Positions 1-11,677 of a stretch of 64,000 bases of DNA are shown here, piece after piece. The stretch spans positions 124,001-188,000 of the forward strand of contig SJRY01000281.1 of assembly GCA_011319805.1 (NCBI GenBank), written 5' to 3'. The position numbers and the translations under genes are program-made. The first letter of the stretch is position 1. Every line of letters starts with the position of its first letter. The DNA comes from Macrocybe gigantea (Eukaryota > Basidiomycota > Agaricomycetes > Agaricales > Callistosporiaceae). Under the pieces are notes generated by a model, which was given only the letters and a program-made list of their open reading frames with translations, did no database searches and was not told the origin of the DNA.

Positions 1-1242
1 AGGCACGCAGCAACTCTGATTCAAGCGAAAGCGAAATTCGGGTGGCTAAGTCCTCACGTCGTTCAACATCTCATAGCACTGCTACATCTTCCAACCATCA
101 AGATGATCGATCTCTGTCTCCGGTAGAGCCCCAAGGCTCTTCTCGTGCCCAAGGTGGTCTATTCCGAGGCAGGGCTGTTGGAATTGCACCCAACGTTGCT
201 GATCTTAGTACGTTATTTGAGTTATTCTAATAAATGAGATATCAACAAGTTATTTCAGACCGCTTGACTCTCGCCTCTGACTCTGGTCAATCTGCGAAGG
301 GTCAGGTTCTTGTCTATCCCTCTCGTGACAAGTCCGCTGAGCCATTTGCTATGAAGGCCCCATTTGAACCTGATCTCGGTGTTGTCTTGCAAAACCTGAG
401 TGGTCGTTATTCTCCGATTTCAAGTATATCTCTTGTTATTTTGGACATAACCATATTCTCATCAAATCCACTGTATTACAGGGCCCAACAGTCGTATTTT
501 TGTCAAGGAAGAAGAATACTGGTCACTCAAGGGTCGTTTGGATCAAATCATAGGAGAAAATGAAGAAGCTGCATGGATTGCCCGTAACAATGTTATGACT
601 TTATCAATCTGCATCGTAATTTTTCTTTTTTATGTTTAATACAAGTTAATAATTGAAATTCTTGCATAGGAATCTGATGCTAGTGGCTTGGCCACTGATA
701 ACACTACTGGTTCTATGTCTGCTACATCAGGAAGTGTCTATCGCCATCTCAAGGCTGGATCTGTGGAAGAGCGATCGCACATATGCTCCAGATTCCTCCA
801 GGTTTGACAGACCGTAGCAAGCAAGATCTGCGCTTTTCTTTTGAGAAATATTTAGCTATTCAAAATGCCATGCAAGGTGTGAAGAATTTGGCAAAGATCG
901 GAAAATGGACGGACAAGGTACGTTGCTTATATTTTTTTTATTTTATGTGAATTCAATTATATTCTAGATTCCTGACGATCTCGTTATTATCAATATCTTT
1001 GCGTCAAAGTCATCATATTACACTTACTACCGGAAGCACTTTCCTGAGGCCATGGACCATGAAGACATTCTTGGCTGGTTGAAAGGTGAAGAAGGGATAA
1101 CAGATGGCAGCATTTTTGGTCCAGGCATACGTCCCTCTTTTGATGCTTTGCGAAAGGTCTTGGATGAGCGAAAAAAGAGTGCTCAAAAAGAAGAGGCAAA
1201 GAGGGCCAAATCTCATAAGAAAAAGCGTTCTACTGCTGCCTC
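1..1242 (+). CDS. Hypothetical multi-exon protein, 5'-truncated by the window edge
   Basis: I do not recognise the family. Reading frame and splice sites give exons of about 1-207, 259-402, 482-591, 670-917 and 968-1242, with introns ending in TTTCAG, TTACAG, GCATAG and TCTAG. The first exon is Ser/Arg-rich low complexity. Later exons encode an acidic segment (KEEEYW, GENEEAAW), a helical part (DLRFSFEKY, NAMQGVKNLAKIGKW) and a Lys/Arg-rich basic tail (KRAKSHKKKRS). Inside exon 4 the frame must shift by one base near 768-771 for the conserved-looking downstream part to be read. A GTAAGT...CAG intron (1243-1329) would splice the last exon in frame onto the KDZ-type ORF that follows, so the two may be one transcript. 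It is probably a transposon passenger or an N-terminal part of that gene; function is unknown. Confidence 0.45.
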
Positions 1243-1414
1243 GTAAGTCAATGTAACCAATGTATACCTGGGATTTGATTGCCATATTTTGTGTCTGCAT
1301 TTTTTTTTGATTTTTTTTGAAACATTCAGATGGATTATCTCTTTTATATTCTGGTTATTGGCAACTCTGGGATCTCTATTGCCATCACAAGCAGGCTTTG
1401 CATATCTGGCTATT

Positions 1415-3636
1415 ATGGTTTTGCTCTGGCTAGGCATTTTGCCAGGTGTGGAAGCCAGCTCAGGACTGCCAAATCAAGCATTTCCAAATGTTCGCTTCAG
1501 TGTCTTTGCGGAATTTATTGAGCAGCAATTCAGCTCAAGAGTATCATTGGCAACTGTTTTAACAGTTCTTTTTGCCATGACATATAATACGGATTTATTA
1601 AATCTGCACCTGAAACAACAAGCACAAGCTCGGACAGCTACAGGTTGGATGACAGCTCTGTCTCGAGCTTTAAAAGACAAACTTCAGGATGATTATGCCT
1701 GTCTATTCCAGAAGAAGGAAACAATATCCAATTTGGATGATGAAAAGACATCAAGTATATTAGCTGCAAAGCTTCATATATTGATCAATGTTCTTTTTGA
1801 TCGATCTGAAGACTCAGAATTACATCCCGTTGACAATGGCATTCTCAAGCCAATCCAATTGATTTGTCCGCAAACTCCTACATGTCAAAATTCTGCTTGC
1901 AAGCATCAGCATTTGCTACAAAATAGCAAAGTTCGCGATATTCCTCAGGTGAAATTGCTACATGGAAATCATTTGATCCAAGATGCCTATGTTCTGAGTG
2001 GAAAATGCAAAAATTGCAAAAGGATTTATTATGCAGATCATGAAACATCCATAATCCAGGGCCAGACTGCTCGGAACAAAGTCTACTTGAACTCTGCCAA
2101 ATTTTTAAAAGTTGGCCAATCTTTTTGGGTCGATCGCAGCTTTTCAAATGCTGTTGTTCAAGCCATGTACAATTTTCATGCATCACCATCATCTATAGCA
2201 TCATTTTACAATGATGCATATCTGGAAAGATATGGGATCAACATGTCTAGACGACAAATTTGGCAATGCTTTGTTCAAGAATCTGTCCGCCAAGTATCAG
2301 AGTATTCAAATGATAGTTTTGCTACTATTGATGGACTCAATATTCAAGACACTGTCAAGCATGCTTTTGCCCAGCTAGGCCAAGATGGCATCATCAAGGG
2401 TGCTAAAGAACATACATGTTCTGAGTGTGCACATGAATATAAGGCAACTGCTGATAGGATTACAGGAGATGATCCTGCTGCAGTGTTGGGAATTGATGAG
2501 AATCATCGAGTCCCTCCTTTGCAAGGAGAAAATGCTTATTTGGCTCTTCAAGATGCTGCAAATGCAAGAGCAAGAGCTGAACAAGCTGCTAGCGCAGCCA
2601 ATATTGACAATGATGATGCAATGGATGTTGATCAGAGGACAATGATGATGCTGCACTTGTCAAGATGATTGTAATGGATGGAATTGTCATGGGGCCTGCA
2701 CACTGTGCATATGAAAATTGCAGCAATGCTTTGACAAATTATCGCAATGGAGTCTTCTGCCAAGAACATGACAGGCTATTGCAAGGATTATGCCATGTCA
2801 GAAATTGTCCCAATCCTAAAGTCAGAAATACCCAAGCATGCAATGATCATCAAGAAGTTTGGCATTCATATCAAGTCAGATATGGCAAACAATCGCTTTT
2901 GGGTATTCAACGCTTGATTAGACGTGGTGAAGAAGAACGACAAGATTGGCTTCCCCAAAGTACTCGTGCAGTTCAGAGACATGATGAACCTGAGTCTCAA
3001 GCTCAACCAAAGCTTCTGCATTATTTTAGTGCTGGGAAGTATTATTGTGTTGAAACCATTTGTTCACCCTGTGGAGTCATCGTTGCCTGGACAAAATTTG
3101 ACGTATCGGAGTCACCTACCAAGATTTTGAACTGGCTAGAAAAGGTCTATCCAGATAGTGATAGCAGACCTCAATATGTCTGCATTGACAAAGCTTGTCA
3201 AGTTTTGCGCACAGCTATCACAAATGGAAAATGGGACGATTGGCAAGATACAACTCGGTTTATTGTTGATTCGTATCACTATATCAATCATCGATCTACC
3301 GACTATCTATGTCGCAAATGGTGTAATCCTGCACCATTGAATGGCTCTGCACCAAATCTTATTGCACTTGAAACAGATGCACGTGGAAATGAACATTACA
3401 AACGAGCATATAACACACAAGCATGTGAACAATTAAATTCTTGGATAGCAGGCTTTGAGCCTATTCTAAACAAAATGACAGTCCATAATTTCAACTGGAC
3501 ATTACATGTTTTATTACTTCTTCATACTTTGAAAGTACTCGAAAAACAAAGTAAAAAGGCGGCTAAAAATATTATATCAATGGATAGTGAAGAATTGGAA
3601 GAAGAATTAGGAATTGAAATGGATATAGTACATTAG
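1415..3636 (+). CDS. KDZ-transposon-associated protein with CxC5 and CxC6 cysteine clusters and RNase H-like region (one frame break)
   Basis: The N-terminal part carries a CxC5-type cluster (CPQTPTC, then C-X4-C, later C-X2-C around KCKNCKRIYY). A further C-X2-C lies near SECAH. After the frame break comes a CxC6-type cluster (CAYENC, CQEHDR, CHVRNC, CNDH). The C-terminal half looks like a DDE/RNase H-fold transposase core, with VCIDKACQ as a candidate acidic residue and TQACEQLNSW as a candidate Glu. Established knowledge: CxC5/CxC6 domains accompany Kyakuja-Dileera-Zisupton (KDZ) transposases in basidiomycetes. The frame changes near 2636-2638; a single missing base would join both halves. 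The first ATG in frame is at 1415, but a splice acceptor at 1329 opens the frame further upstream and adds two hydrophobic stretches. It is followed directly by the 11-bp repeat tract. Confidence 0.75.
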
Positions 3637-3719
3637 TCTTTTAGATAATGATTTTTGTTGTTTTTTAAATCTACAACAGTTCAACTTTGGCCTATAAAAT
3701 TATCAATTCCCACTGGAGT

Positions 3720-4535
3720 TCACAAAGAGTCCTGTAAAGTTCCTGTATAGTTCTGGTAAAATCTTACAGGAATCTCATGAGAATTTATAAATATATATTG
3801 CTACACTACTGCTATATTTGCTTTGTATTGTAGAGTCCTTGTAAAGTCCTTGTGGAGTTCTTGTAAAGTTCTTGTCAAGTCCTTATGAAATCCTTGTGCA
3901 GTTCTTGTAGAATCCTTGTGGAGTTCTTGTAATGTTCTTGTAAAGTTCTTGTGGACTCCTCTTAATGTTTTTCCTTGTAGAGTTCTGCTGGAATCCTGCT
4001 GGAGTCCTGCTGGAGTCCTGTGATAATAATGTTCTGTTGAAATTCTTGTGGTCCTGAAAAAGTTCTTGTAGAGTTCTGTTAAAGTCCTTGTGGAATCCTA
4101 TGAGAATCCTTGTAGAGTCCTTGTAGAGTCTTGTAGAAATCCTGACAGAGTTTTCTTAAGGTCCTTGTGGAGTCCTTGTGGAGTCCTGATTCAGTTCTTC
4201 TGAAATATGCCAAATGTCTGTGAATATGTGAATATATATCAGAGTTCTGGTATAGTTCAGTATAGATTCTTGTAAACTCCTTCTAGAGTCCTTCTGATTC
4301 CTTCTAAAGTCCTCCTGGGGTTCTGGTTGAGTTCTTCTGGAGTCCTGATAGAATGAGTTCTGCTGAAATCCTTGTAAAATCCTCTTTCAGTCCTCCTTCA
4401 GTCCTTCTTCAGTCCAGGTAATATATATATTGGACCTAACTAGGACTCAACCAGGACTCAACCAGGACTTTACAGAAACTCCAGAAACTCAACAAGGACC
4501 CAACAGGGACTCAACAGGGATGCCAGGAGAACAGG
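3720..4535. repeat. Degenerate 11-bp minisatellite with an inverted right arm
   Basis: From about 3725 the DNA is built from an 11-bp unit close to AGTCCTTGTGG, drifting to AGTTCTTGTAA, AATCCTTGTGC and AGTCCTGCTGG. The best-phased stretch is 3830-3960. Near 4422-4430 there is an AT-alternating centre flanked by TCCAGG and GGACC. To its right the same unit appears in the opposite orientation (AGGACTCAACC twice at about 4441-4465, then decayed copies to about 4525). A G8 run follows. No ORF of note is present. It begins about 80 bp after the KDZ-type ORF and ends at the truncated LTR-A element, so it may be the subterminal repeat zone of the KDZ-type transposon; that link is inference. Confidence 0.8.
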
Positions 4536-4561
4536 GGGGGGAGTGTCATGTACTCCAAAAT

Positions 4562-5720
4562 TGGCCCATATGCTTTGATTAGTTGTGGTGTCGATTTTCT
4601 TTGATGCCCAGTGGGCTCTTGGTCCGTCAGTCATCCTGGATAGTACTGCTCTGATCCTCTGTATGTCAGTGAGGTCTTCATATGCAGTTATGTAGAGTTT
4701 CATCTTCCTCCACCAAATGTTGAAGGCTGTTCAATCTCCTGTGAAGGATTTCAGATCGGTGATAATTCCCTTGTATTCTGTCGTCATTGTCTGTGAAATT
4801 TCTTCGTCGTTGTCTTAGTCTTGGCTTTCCTGTTCTTGGGCCTCTTGTGCTTGGGCCTGCTGCTCTTGAATCTGCTTTTGTCTTTGTTCTTCTCTTTGCT
4901 CTTTCCAGTAGTCTAGGTCGATTCCTGCGATTCTACAGGCTTGTTCAAAATCGGCCCACTCTGCAGCGGTTGGTCCATCTGTCTTTGGTAGTCTCTTTCA
5001 CTCCCTCTACTGATAGTATTCATTCCAGTCACTGTCGCTTACTTTTACCATGGTGGTGTGATTTCCTTCTTATGCTGTACTTTGGCGAGTCAGTCTTCTG
5101 AAGGGTTTGGTGGTTTCATTCCTACGTGCCCCTGACTTTGGTGTCGCTCTCGTTGGTTCTGTTGTATGCTCTGTGCATCATGTCCTCTCTGTATTAGTAT
5201 GTTCTCTTCTTGTACCTGGTGATTGTGGTTTTCAATCTGTTGTTGTCTGAAGTTTCAGGCTTGCATTCATTCCTCTCTTGTTTTCTTGCAGATCGGTTCG
5301 TCCTCTTCTTCGGCAGGAAGATTCTGGTCTGACCACAGCTCTTCTAGCTTATCCTGTATTCTCCTTCTAGTAAGAGTTCTGTAATGAGCTGTGCTGCTCT
5401 GTCACTGAAGATTTCAGTGGGCTCGTCTGTGGGGGTGAAGGCAAACTCTCTCAGAAATGCCTGTTCTTCTTCGTCGCTACTTGGTATAGGCGTACACTCC
5501 CTCTTTCATTTGTTTGAATTGCTAGTGTCTCTGCGGTTGGTGTGGACTGTCTCTGCAAATAGTGTGGACTGCAATGTGTGATCTACTTCTCTGAGCCAGG
5601 TGTTCTCGTCGCTCGTACTAGTGCTCGCTAGATCGGCGACCGCTTGTCGTCGAATATTGATCAGTCTTTGATAAAGCATGACGTGGTGTGTATGAGTCTG
5701 AGCAAGTCTCAATGGCTTAA
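4562..5720 (-). pseudogene. Ty3/Gypsy gag remnant, LTR-A family copy 1
   Basis: Read on the minus strand, fragments in changing frames resemble a retrotransposon gag: an N-terminal part with RLINIRRQAV, a Gln/Glu-rich middle, and a capsid-like motif (LTDIQRIRAVLSRMTDGPRAHWASKKI) split by stops. The same sequence recurs, diverged, at 13899-15050. The copy stops abruptly near 4562 next to the minisatellite; protease and polymerase are absent. Its LTR lies immediately upstream in minus orientation, as expected for a 5' LTR followed by gag. Confidence 0.7.
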
Positions 5721-5724
5721 ATCT

Positions 5725-6036
5725 TGTTAGGCTAAACGAATCTTAAAGGACTTGGGCAGACTAAGTGCGAGAGCGGTTTAAGACGATGGCAAATGGAATA
5801 TTAAGCCTAGCACTACTGATACATCTGGAAGTCCTTATATACATTGCAGTACTCAAGCACAGACCATGGACTGTGCAATGCTGTGGACTGTGGATGAGTA
5901 AGACTGGAATGAGATGACTCAGGATAACTAGGAAAGTAAAAATGACTCGATAGCTGCACGCTGCACAGTGCAATGGGGAGGGAGAGATAAGGGAAGGAGA
6001 TAAATAAGAAAATGAATGGTCCTTTGAGCAACATCC
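5725..6036 (-). repeat. LTR-A copy 1 (split by the chromovirus; remainder at 11888-11893)
   Basis: This stretch plus the six bases at 11888-11893 make a 318-bp LTR that begins TGTTA and ends TAACA when read on the minus strand. It aligns along its length with the minus-oriented LTR at 15053-15370 and with the plus-oriented LTR at 13547-13867. The chromovirus at 6037-11882 interrupts it six bases from its start. Confidence 0.85.
6032..6036. other. Target-site duplication CATCC, left copy
   Basis: CATCC directly precedes the TG of the left LTR and recurs directly after the CA of the right LTR at 11883-11887. Five bp is the usual Ty3/Gypsy duplication length. Confidence 0.85.
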
Positions 6037-6237
6037 TGTATCCGGTCCTGGGTTACATCATCATCAGTCACGTGCTATCGTACATAGGTCGTCCTTCGGG
6101 TCGACCCTACTTACCTTTCTTCTTCCATCATCTCTTGCTCATCGCTGTGTACACAACTCGCTCTCAAATATACGCTAGTCCGATTCCCTCGTCCGACTTC
6201 TCAGTGTTTGATGCCCCCGAAACAAGGCGTATTTACA
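6037..6237 (+). repeat. Chromovirus left (5') LTR
   Basis: Begins TGTATCCGG and ends GTATTTACA. It contains a TCACGTGC element (CACGTG at 6069-6074) that is conserved in the right LTR and resembles CACGTG sites near nearby host genes. Confidence 0.9.
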
Positions 6238-6779
6238 CTTTTTTTTGAATCGCGACGACGCGTATCTTACGCGCTTCTCCATCGAACGACTTCCCTGAGT
6301 AGTTCTTCCCTCACGTTCATCTCGCCCTGATTTTTCCCCCGGGGAATAGTTCAATCTGCAGCCTCGCACGCGTCGCCAGCATCAAGCGTAACGATGCCGC
6401 TGCCGCCAATCAACTTCCATTTGCTGACGTGGCAGGCGGAGACCTTCAATCCACTGTCCAAGGCAGTCGCCCTCCCCAACTCGAAGAGCCCTCTTCTCCA
6501 GGTCCCGTCGTCGGGTCCGTGCCCCCCTCCCTGCCTAGCGTCTCGTCGCTCACCCCCTTAGTTCGGAGCTTCCAGACAGACGCATATAGTCACCAATCTT
6601 CGAGCGCGCCTGATTCCCAGCTCGAAGGACCGCATACATCCACTCCCCCACTGAGCGCGCCTTCTGCCCCTCTCGCCCAGCTCGAACCAAGAGTCCCACA
6701 CCGAGTGTGCCTAGTACTCTTTCCACAAACAAGAAACAGCGGAAAAGCCAAGCCAGTTCCTCCTCAGCCGATTGCACAG

Positions 6780-7660
6780 AGATTGCTCCCACCTGCCCAC
6801 CCCAGATGTCCGGAAACGCTATTTGCACCCATCTCGATGTAAAAAGATACCTCGGATCAGTGAGGGTCAGTTAACCCCCCGCGTCTGCCGCGAGTTTCGA
6901 GCTGGCATGCGCCGACTTCTTCACAGCCAAAAAATCGCCACAGAATCCCAGGTGCTTCGATCCTCCCCGCGTTTGCAGACCTCTCTATTAGGGACTGGAT
7001 CAGCTCCGACCGCACCCGTCTCTCCGCGCTGAAGTTCAGCGATTTCATTAGTGAACTCCGATCCACCTTCCTCCCTACTCGTTGGCAGGAAGAAAATCCG
7101 CCTCTCCCTGTGCTCGTCCGTTTTCTCCGAGCAACAAGACTTCCGTACTTGGGTCACGGAGCGTATCAACGAGAATATAGTTCTTAAATCCACGCCTCAA
7201 CATTAGCGACGAGGCATTGCTTCTCCAATTGCAGAGCCTGCTTGACACCGACCTTCGCGATCGTTGCGAAGATGCCAACGTGCACACTGTAGTCGACACT
7301 GCAGGTGAAGCCGCGACCGAATCCGCTAAACACGGCGCCAGACTCCGTGCGTGGCGCAACGCTGTTACCAAGGTTGCCGACGCCCGCGCCAAGAATTGAA
7401 GCGCTTCCGTAAGGCAGCGGAAGAGTTGACTCGCTCTTCTAAACGCCAAGCAATCGAAAAAGAAACCGTGCCCCCTCCCGTGGCTCCTACTCCAACAACA
7501 CCGGCTCAGCCGCCTCCTCCGGAGCAAAGAAACGCCGACCACCCAAGCTTTCTGATGCGGAGCGCGAGCTCCTGAAGAAGCACTCCGGTTGCAACAAGTG
7601 CCGTCGTGGCTATGTCGACCACGATTTCGGCTCCTGCCCAATGACTTCCCGGATGGGACC
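6780..7660 (+). pseudogene. Chromovirus gag, frameshifted
   Basis: Capsid-like helical segments (RDWISSDRTRLSALKF; ELRSTFLPTRW; RTWVTERINENIVL) run through different frames. They are followed by an Arg/Glu-rich stretch and a Pro/Thr linker. A CCHC zinc knuckle (CNKCRRGYVDHDFGSCP) lies near 7588-7640. At least two frame changes (near 7090 and 7390) break the protein. The knuckle would bind the element's RNA during particle assembly. Confidence 0.7.
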
Positions 7661-7839
7661 AACTACAGCCCTTGACGGAGTCGGTGCTCCTGCAACACAA
7701 GTCTGAGGCCATTTCCTCTGGAAGTGGCCCCTCAAATCGTCGACTAAGGCGTCCTCCAAGCCCGTGGCGGCTGTCACCGGGAGCGCATCCATTACGAACT
7801 CCCGACACGTCCAATAACTCAATCGCCGCTGTCATGCCC

Positions 7840-10800
7840 GCCTCTGTCCTTGGTTACGGGACAGAATCGGATGACGAGGTGAGCATTCCATTGACCGTCC
7901 AACACCTCCGTTGGAAGTGCACGATCAATAGACCGAATGTTGACGAACCTCTGACAGTGACGGCGCTGCTCGATACGGGCGCCCACGTAGTTCTCATCGA
8001 CGATGGTCTGGTCTCTCACCTCGGCCTTCCACGCAAACGTCTGTACAAACCTTTCTCTTGCTCTGTCGCCTTTGAACAAAATTCCAAACCACAAAAGAAA
8101 GAACTGCATGAATACGTCATTCTCTCCCTCTCGTCCATGGACAATTGTTGGCACTCGAAGACCGTGAAAGCCATTATCGCTCCCAACCTATGTTCGCCTG
8201 TACTTTTAGGTTTACCATTCGCTCTCTGTAACTCCATTGTATTTGATGTCGAGGCTCGAACGGCCATCGACAAGCACAATAATTATGACCTGTTGAACCC
8301 TGTACCTCCGAAGCCTGTGCCTCCCGTAATTCCTCCTCCCATGCGCAGGCGCATGAATATCATTAAGGCTAAAGAAGCTCGTGTTGCAAAAGAAGATGTC
8401 CTTCGTGAGCTTCTCGCAAAAACAGCAGAACGATGACATGACGGCGTCGAGATGAAGGCGGACACCATCGCTGCGCTGATTCGAGATCGAATCGTCGTGC
8501 TCGCTGACGAATCTCGACTAGGGGAATTACGTTCATCGTATCGAGAGCGTTTAAGGACGTTTTCGAGCCCATTCCGCATGTCGCCGAGCTGCCGGATGAG
8601 GTACATGCATGTATCAACCTCAAAGATGCCAGTAAAACGATCGCTACATGCACCTATTCCTGCCCGCGAAAATATCGTGAGGCATGGCAGACGCTCATCC
8701 AACAACACTTGGATGCTGGGCGCATTCGACCCTCTTCCTCACCCAATGCCTCCCCCGCCTTCATTATCCTAAGGCAGACCGGCAACTCTTCCCGTTGGGT
8801 AAACGACTACCGTCAACTCAATGCCAACACCGTCACCGATAGTCACCCACTCCCGCGGATCGATGACATTCTTGCGGACTGCGGAAAAGGCAAAATCTGG
8901 AGCAAGTTTGACATGACGAATAGTTTTTTTCAAACTAAAATGCGTCCTTCCGACATTCCGTTGACCACCGTGTCGACACCATTCGGGTTATATGAGTGGG
9001 TCGTTATGCCCATGGGCCTCCGTAACGCGCCGGCCATACATCAGCGACGGGTTACCGCAGCACTGCGCCACCTCATTGGCAAATGCGTACACGTTTACCT
9101 CGATGACATCGTGGTCTGGTCCAGCTCACCAGAGCAACATCAAAAAGACCTCGATGCCGTGTTCGCGGTCCTACAGCTGAACAAGCTGTACTGTAACCCA
9201 AAGAAGACGGAGCTCTTTCAAAGAAAAATTCACTTCCTTGGCCACACTATCTCGGAGCATGGCATCGAGGCCGACGAGCATAAGGCCCAACGCGTAATTG
9301 ACTGGCCGACGCCCGATTGCACCAAGGACGTCCGAAGGTTCCTCGGGTTGGTGAGGTTCATCGCCTCTTTTCTTACCAAACCTCGCCCGGTTTACGGCCA
9401 TTTTGAATCCGCTCACTAGCAAGGAATGCGAGGTCGATTGGCCTGGTTGGCAGGACCATCATGACGCCGCGTTCCGGGCAATCAAAGAACTGGTCATTTC
9501 CCGTGAATGCCTCACAACCATCGACTACAATCTGATGCCTGAGCACAAGATCTATGTAACCACGGACGCAAGTGATTTCCGCACTGGTGCCGTGCTCTCC
9601 TTTGGCAAGACGTGGGAATCTGCTCGTCCTGTCTCGTTCGATTCCCAACCCTTGCGGGATGCTCAGCTAAACTACCCTGTCCACGAAAAGGAACTCCTCG
9701 CGATCATTCGAGCCTTGACGAAATGGCGAGCTGACTTACTGGGCGTACCCTTCTTCATATACACAGACCACAGGACCCTCGAGAATTTCGAGGTGCAAAA
9801 GGACCTGAGCCGGCGTCAAGCACACTGGATGGAGTTACTGTCGCAGTTTGACGGTAAGATCGTTTATGTCAAAGGTCCCGACAACGTCGCTGCAGATGCA
9901 TTGTCCCGGACGGAATTCCCTTTATCCCCAGAGCAGGCGGAGCAGGCCTCTATTCATCCCTTCGACCCTCCCGATCCCACCCTGCCAGTTGCTGTCCTCG
10001 ACACGTCCCACATTGAGGCCTCCCCACAGGATACGGTCGCCGCGTTACTCGCACTGACAGACGACGATCCTGTTGCACCGGTCATGAACCTCGACGTAGA
10101 CGCCGACCCCGACTTTGTCCGAGCGATCGTGGATGGATACAAATCCGATCGCTGGTGCTCCCGTCTGCTGGAGTCGAAGATCAAGCCTGACGGTATCACC
10201 ATCGACGCCAACGGTTCATTTTCGCAGCCGGACGGCTTGTCATCCCTCGCGTTCCGCACGTAAGAGAGTCACTGTACCATTTAGCTCATGATGTTCTAGG
10301 TCATTTCGGATTCGACAAATCGTACGGCTCCTTACGCGAATCTTTTATTGGCCGAACATGCGCCGCGACCTGGAATTGGCGTATGTGCCCGGATGTCCTG
10401 ACTGTCAGCGCAACAAATTATCTTCCTCAAAACCTTGCGGTCCTCTACATCCGTTACCCATACCGGATGCGCGGGGCGACTCTGTTGGCATCGACTTCAT
10501 CGGACCACTTCCAGAAGACGGTGGCTACAACTGCGTCGCAACGTTCACAGACAGACTTGGAAGCGACATCCGTCTTGTGGCTTGCCGAACTAATACTACG
10601 GCCGAAGAGTTGGCTGTCCTCTTCTTTGACCACTGGTTCTGCAATAACGGCTTACCACTTAACATTGTCAGCGACCGTGACAAGCTTTTCCTTTCCAGAT
10701 TCTGGTCAGCCTTACACAAACTGACCGGAGTGAAGATCAACATGTCGACTGCATACCACCCGCAGAGCGATGGCTCAAGCGAACGTACCAACAAGACGGT

Positions 10801-11619
10801 GAACCAATGCCTTCGTTATTTCGTGGACGACCACCAGAAGGGCTGGGTCGCTGCTTTACCACGCGTTCGTTTCACGATGATGAACACTATCAACACTTCC
10901 ACTGGTTTCACACCTTTCCAACTACGCATGGGTCGCTCTCCTCGACTGGTTCCCCCCTCGTCAAGGGAGATGGCGACAATGTCGAAGACATCCGTGCAGA
11001 AGCTGTCATTGAGAGACTGCAAGGCGACGTGCAGGAGGCTCAGGACTGCCTCCTGAAGGCTAAGACCGAGCAAAGTTTACAGGCCAATAAATTTCGTTCT
11101 GATTTATTCCCATTTGCACCAGGTGGACAGGTACTGCTTTCGACGTTGAGCAGACGGCGCCAGTATCTCAAGTCTGGGAAAGACCGCGTGGCGAAATTCC
11201 TCCCTCGTTTCGACGGACCCTACAAAATCTCGAGCGTATCACCGGAACACTCCAATGTCACGGTTGAGATGCCTGCCAACCGCAACATTCACCCCGTGTT
11301 TCACACGTCCGACATACGCCCATTCACTCCGAACGATGCTAACCTTTTTCCCACACGCGAACTCGAACGACCCCCGCCCGTTATTATGGACGACGGCACT
11401 GAAGAGTACATTATCGACCGCATCATCGACGAACGACGAAGAGGCAGGGGAGTGCAGTATTTGGTGTTATGGAAGGGTTATGGTCCGGAAGAACGACGCT
11501 GGCTGCCTGGCCGCGAAGTTGAAGACTGCGAAGCTCTCGATACCTGGCTCGCTTCTCGCCCACAACCGAAACACCCCCAGCCCAAAACCTCCACTCGTTC
11601 TAGTCGAAAGCGCCGGTAG
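7840..11619 (+). pseudogene. Chromovirus pol: protease, RT, RNase H, integrase, chromodomain (frame-broken)
   Basis: The aspartic protease shows LLDTGAHVVLIDD (about 7966-8004). RT shows WVNDYRQLN, FDMTNSFFQ and the catalytic YLDDIVVW near 9096. RNase H shows TTDASDFRTGAVL, HEKELLAI and YTDHRTLENF. Integrase has an H-H-C-C zinc motif (YHLAHDVLGH ... CPDCQ) and D,D,E residues in IDFIGPL, VSDRDKLF and SSERTNK. The end is a chromodomain (YIIDRIIDERRRGRG, YLVLWKGYGPEERRW). An in-frame TGA at 8434-8436 and frame changes near 8550, 9380, 10340 and 10955 interrupt it. Domain order (IN after RNase H) confirms Ty3/Gypsy rather than Copia. The chromodomain usually guides integration to marked chromatin. 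Confidence 0.85.
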
Positions 11620-11677
11620 CTTTTTCCCCAAGGGGTTTTTTAACGCACCCGTGCCGCATCTTTTCAGGGGGGGAGAG

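Noticed and set aside
3830..4420. CRISPR-like array from regular repeats
   Set aside because: Units are 11 bp, contiguous and degenerate without unique spacers, and the DNA is eukaryotic.
4470..4703. ORF on the minus strand with LTDIQRIRAV as a host gene
   Set aside because: It matches the capsid part of Ty3/Gypsy gag and recurs near 13900-14100 next to an LTR, so it belongs to a retrotransposon remnant.
7075..7662. 195-codon minus-strand ORF within the chromovirus
   Set aside because: Arg/Ser-rich shadow of gag on the other strand with no conserved features.
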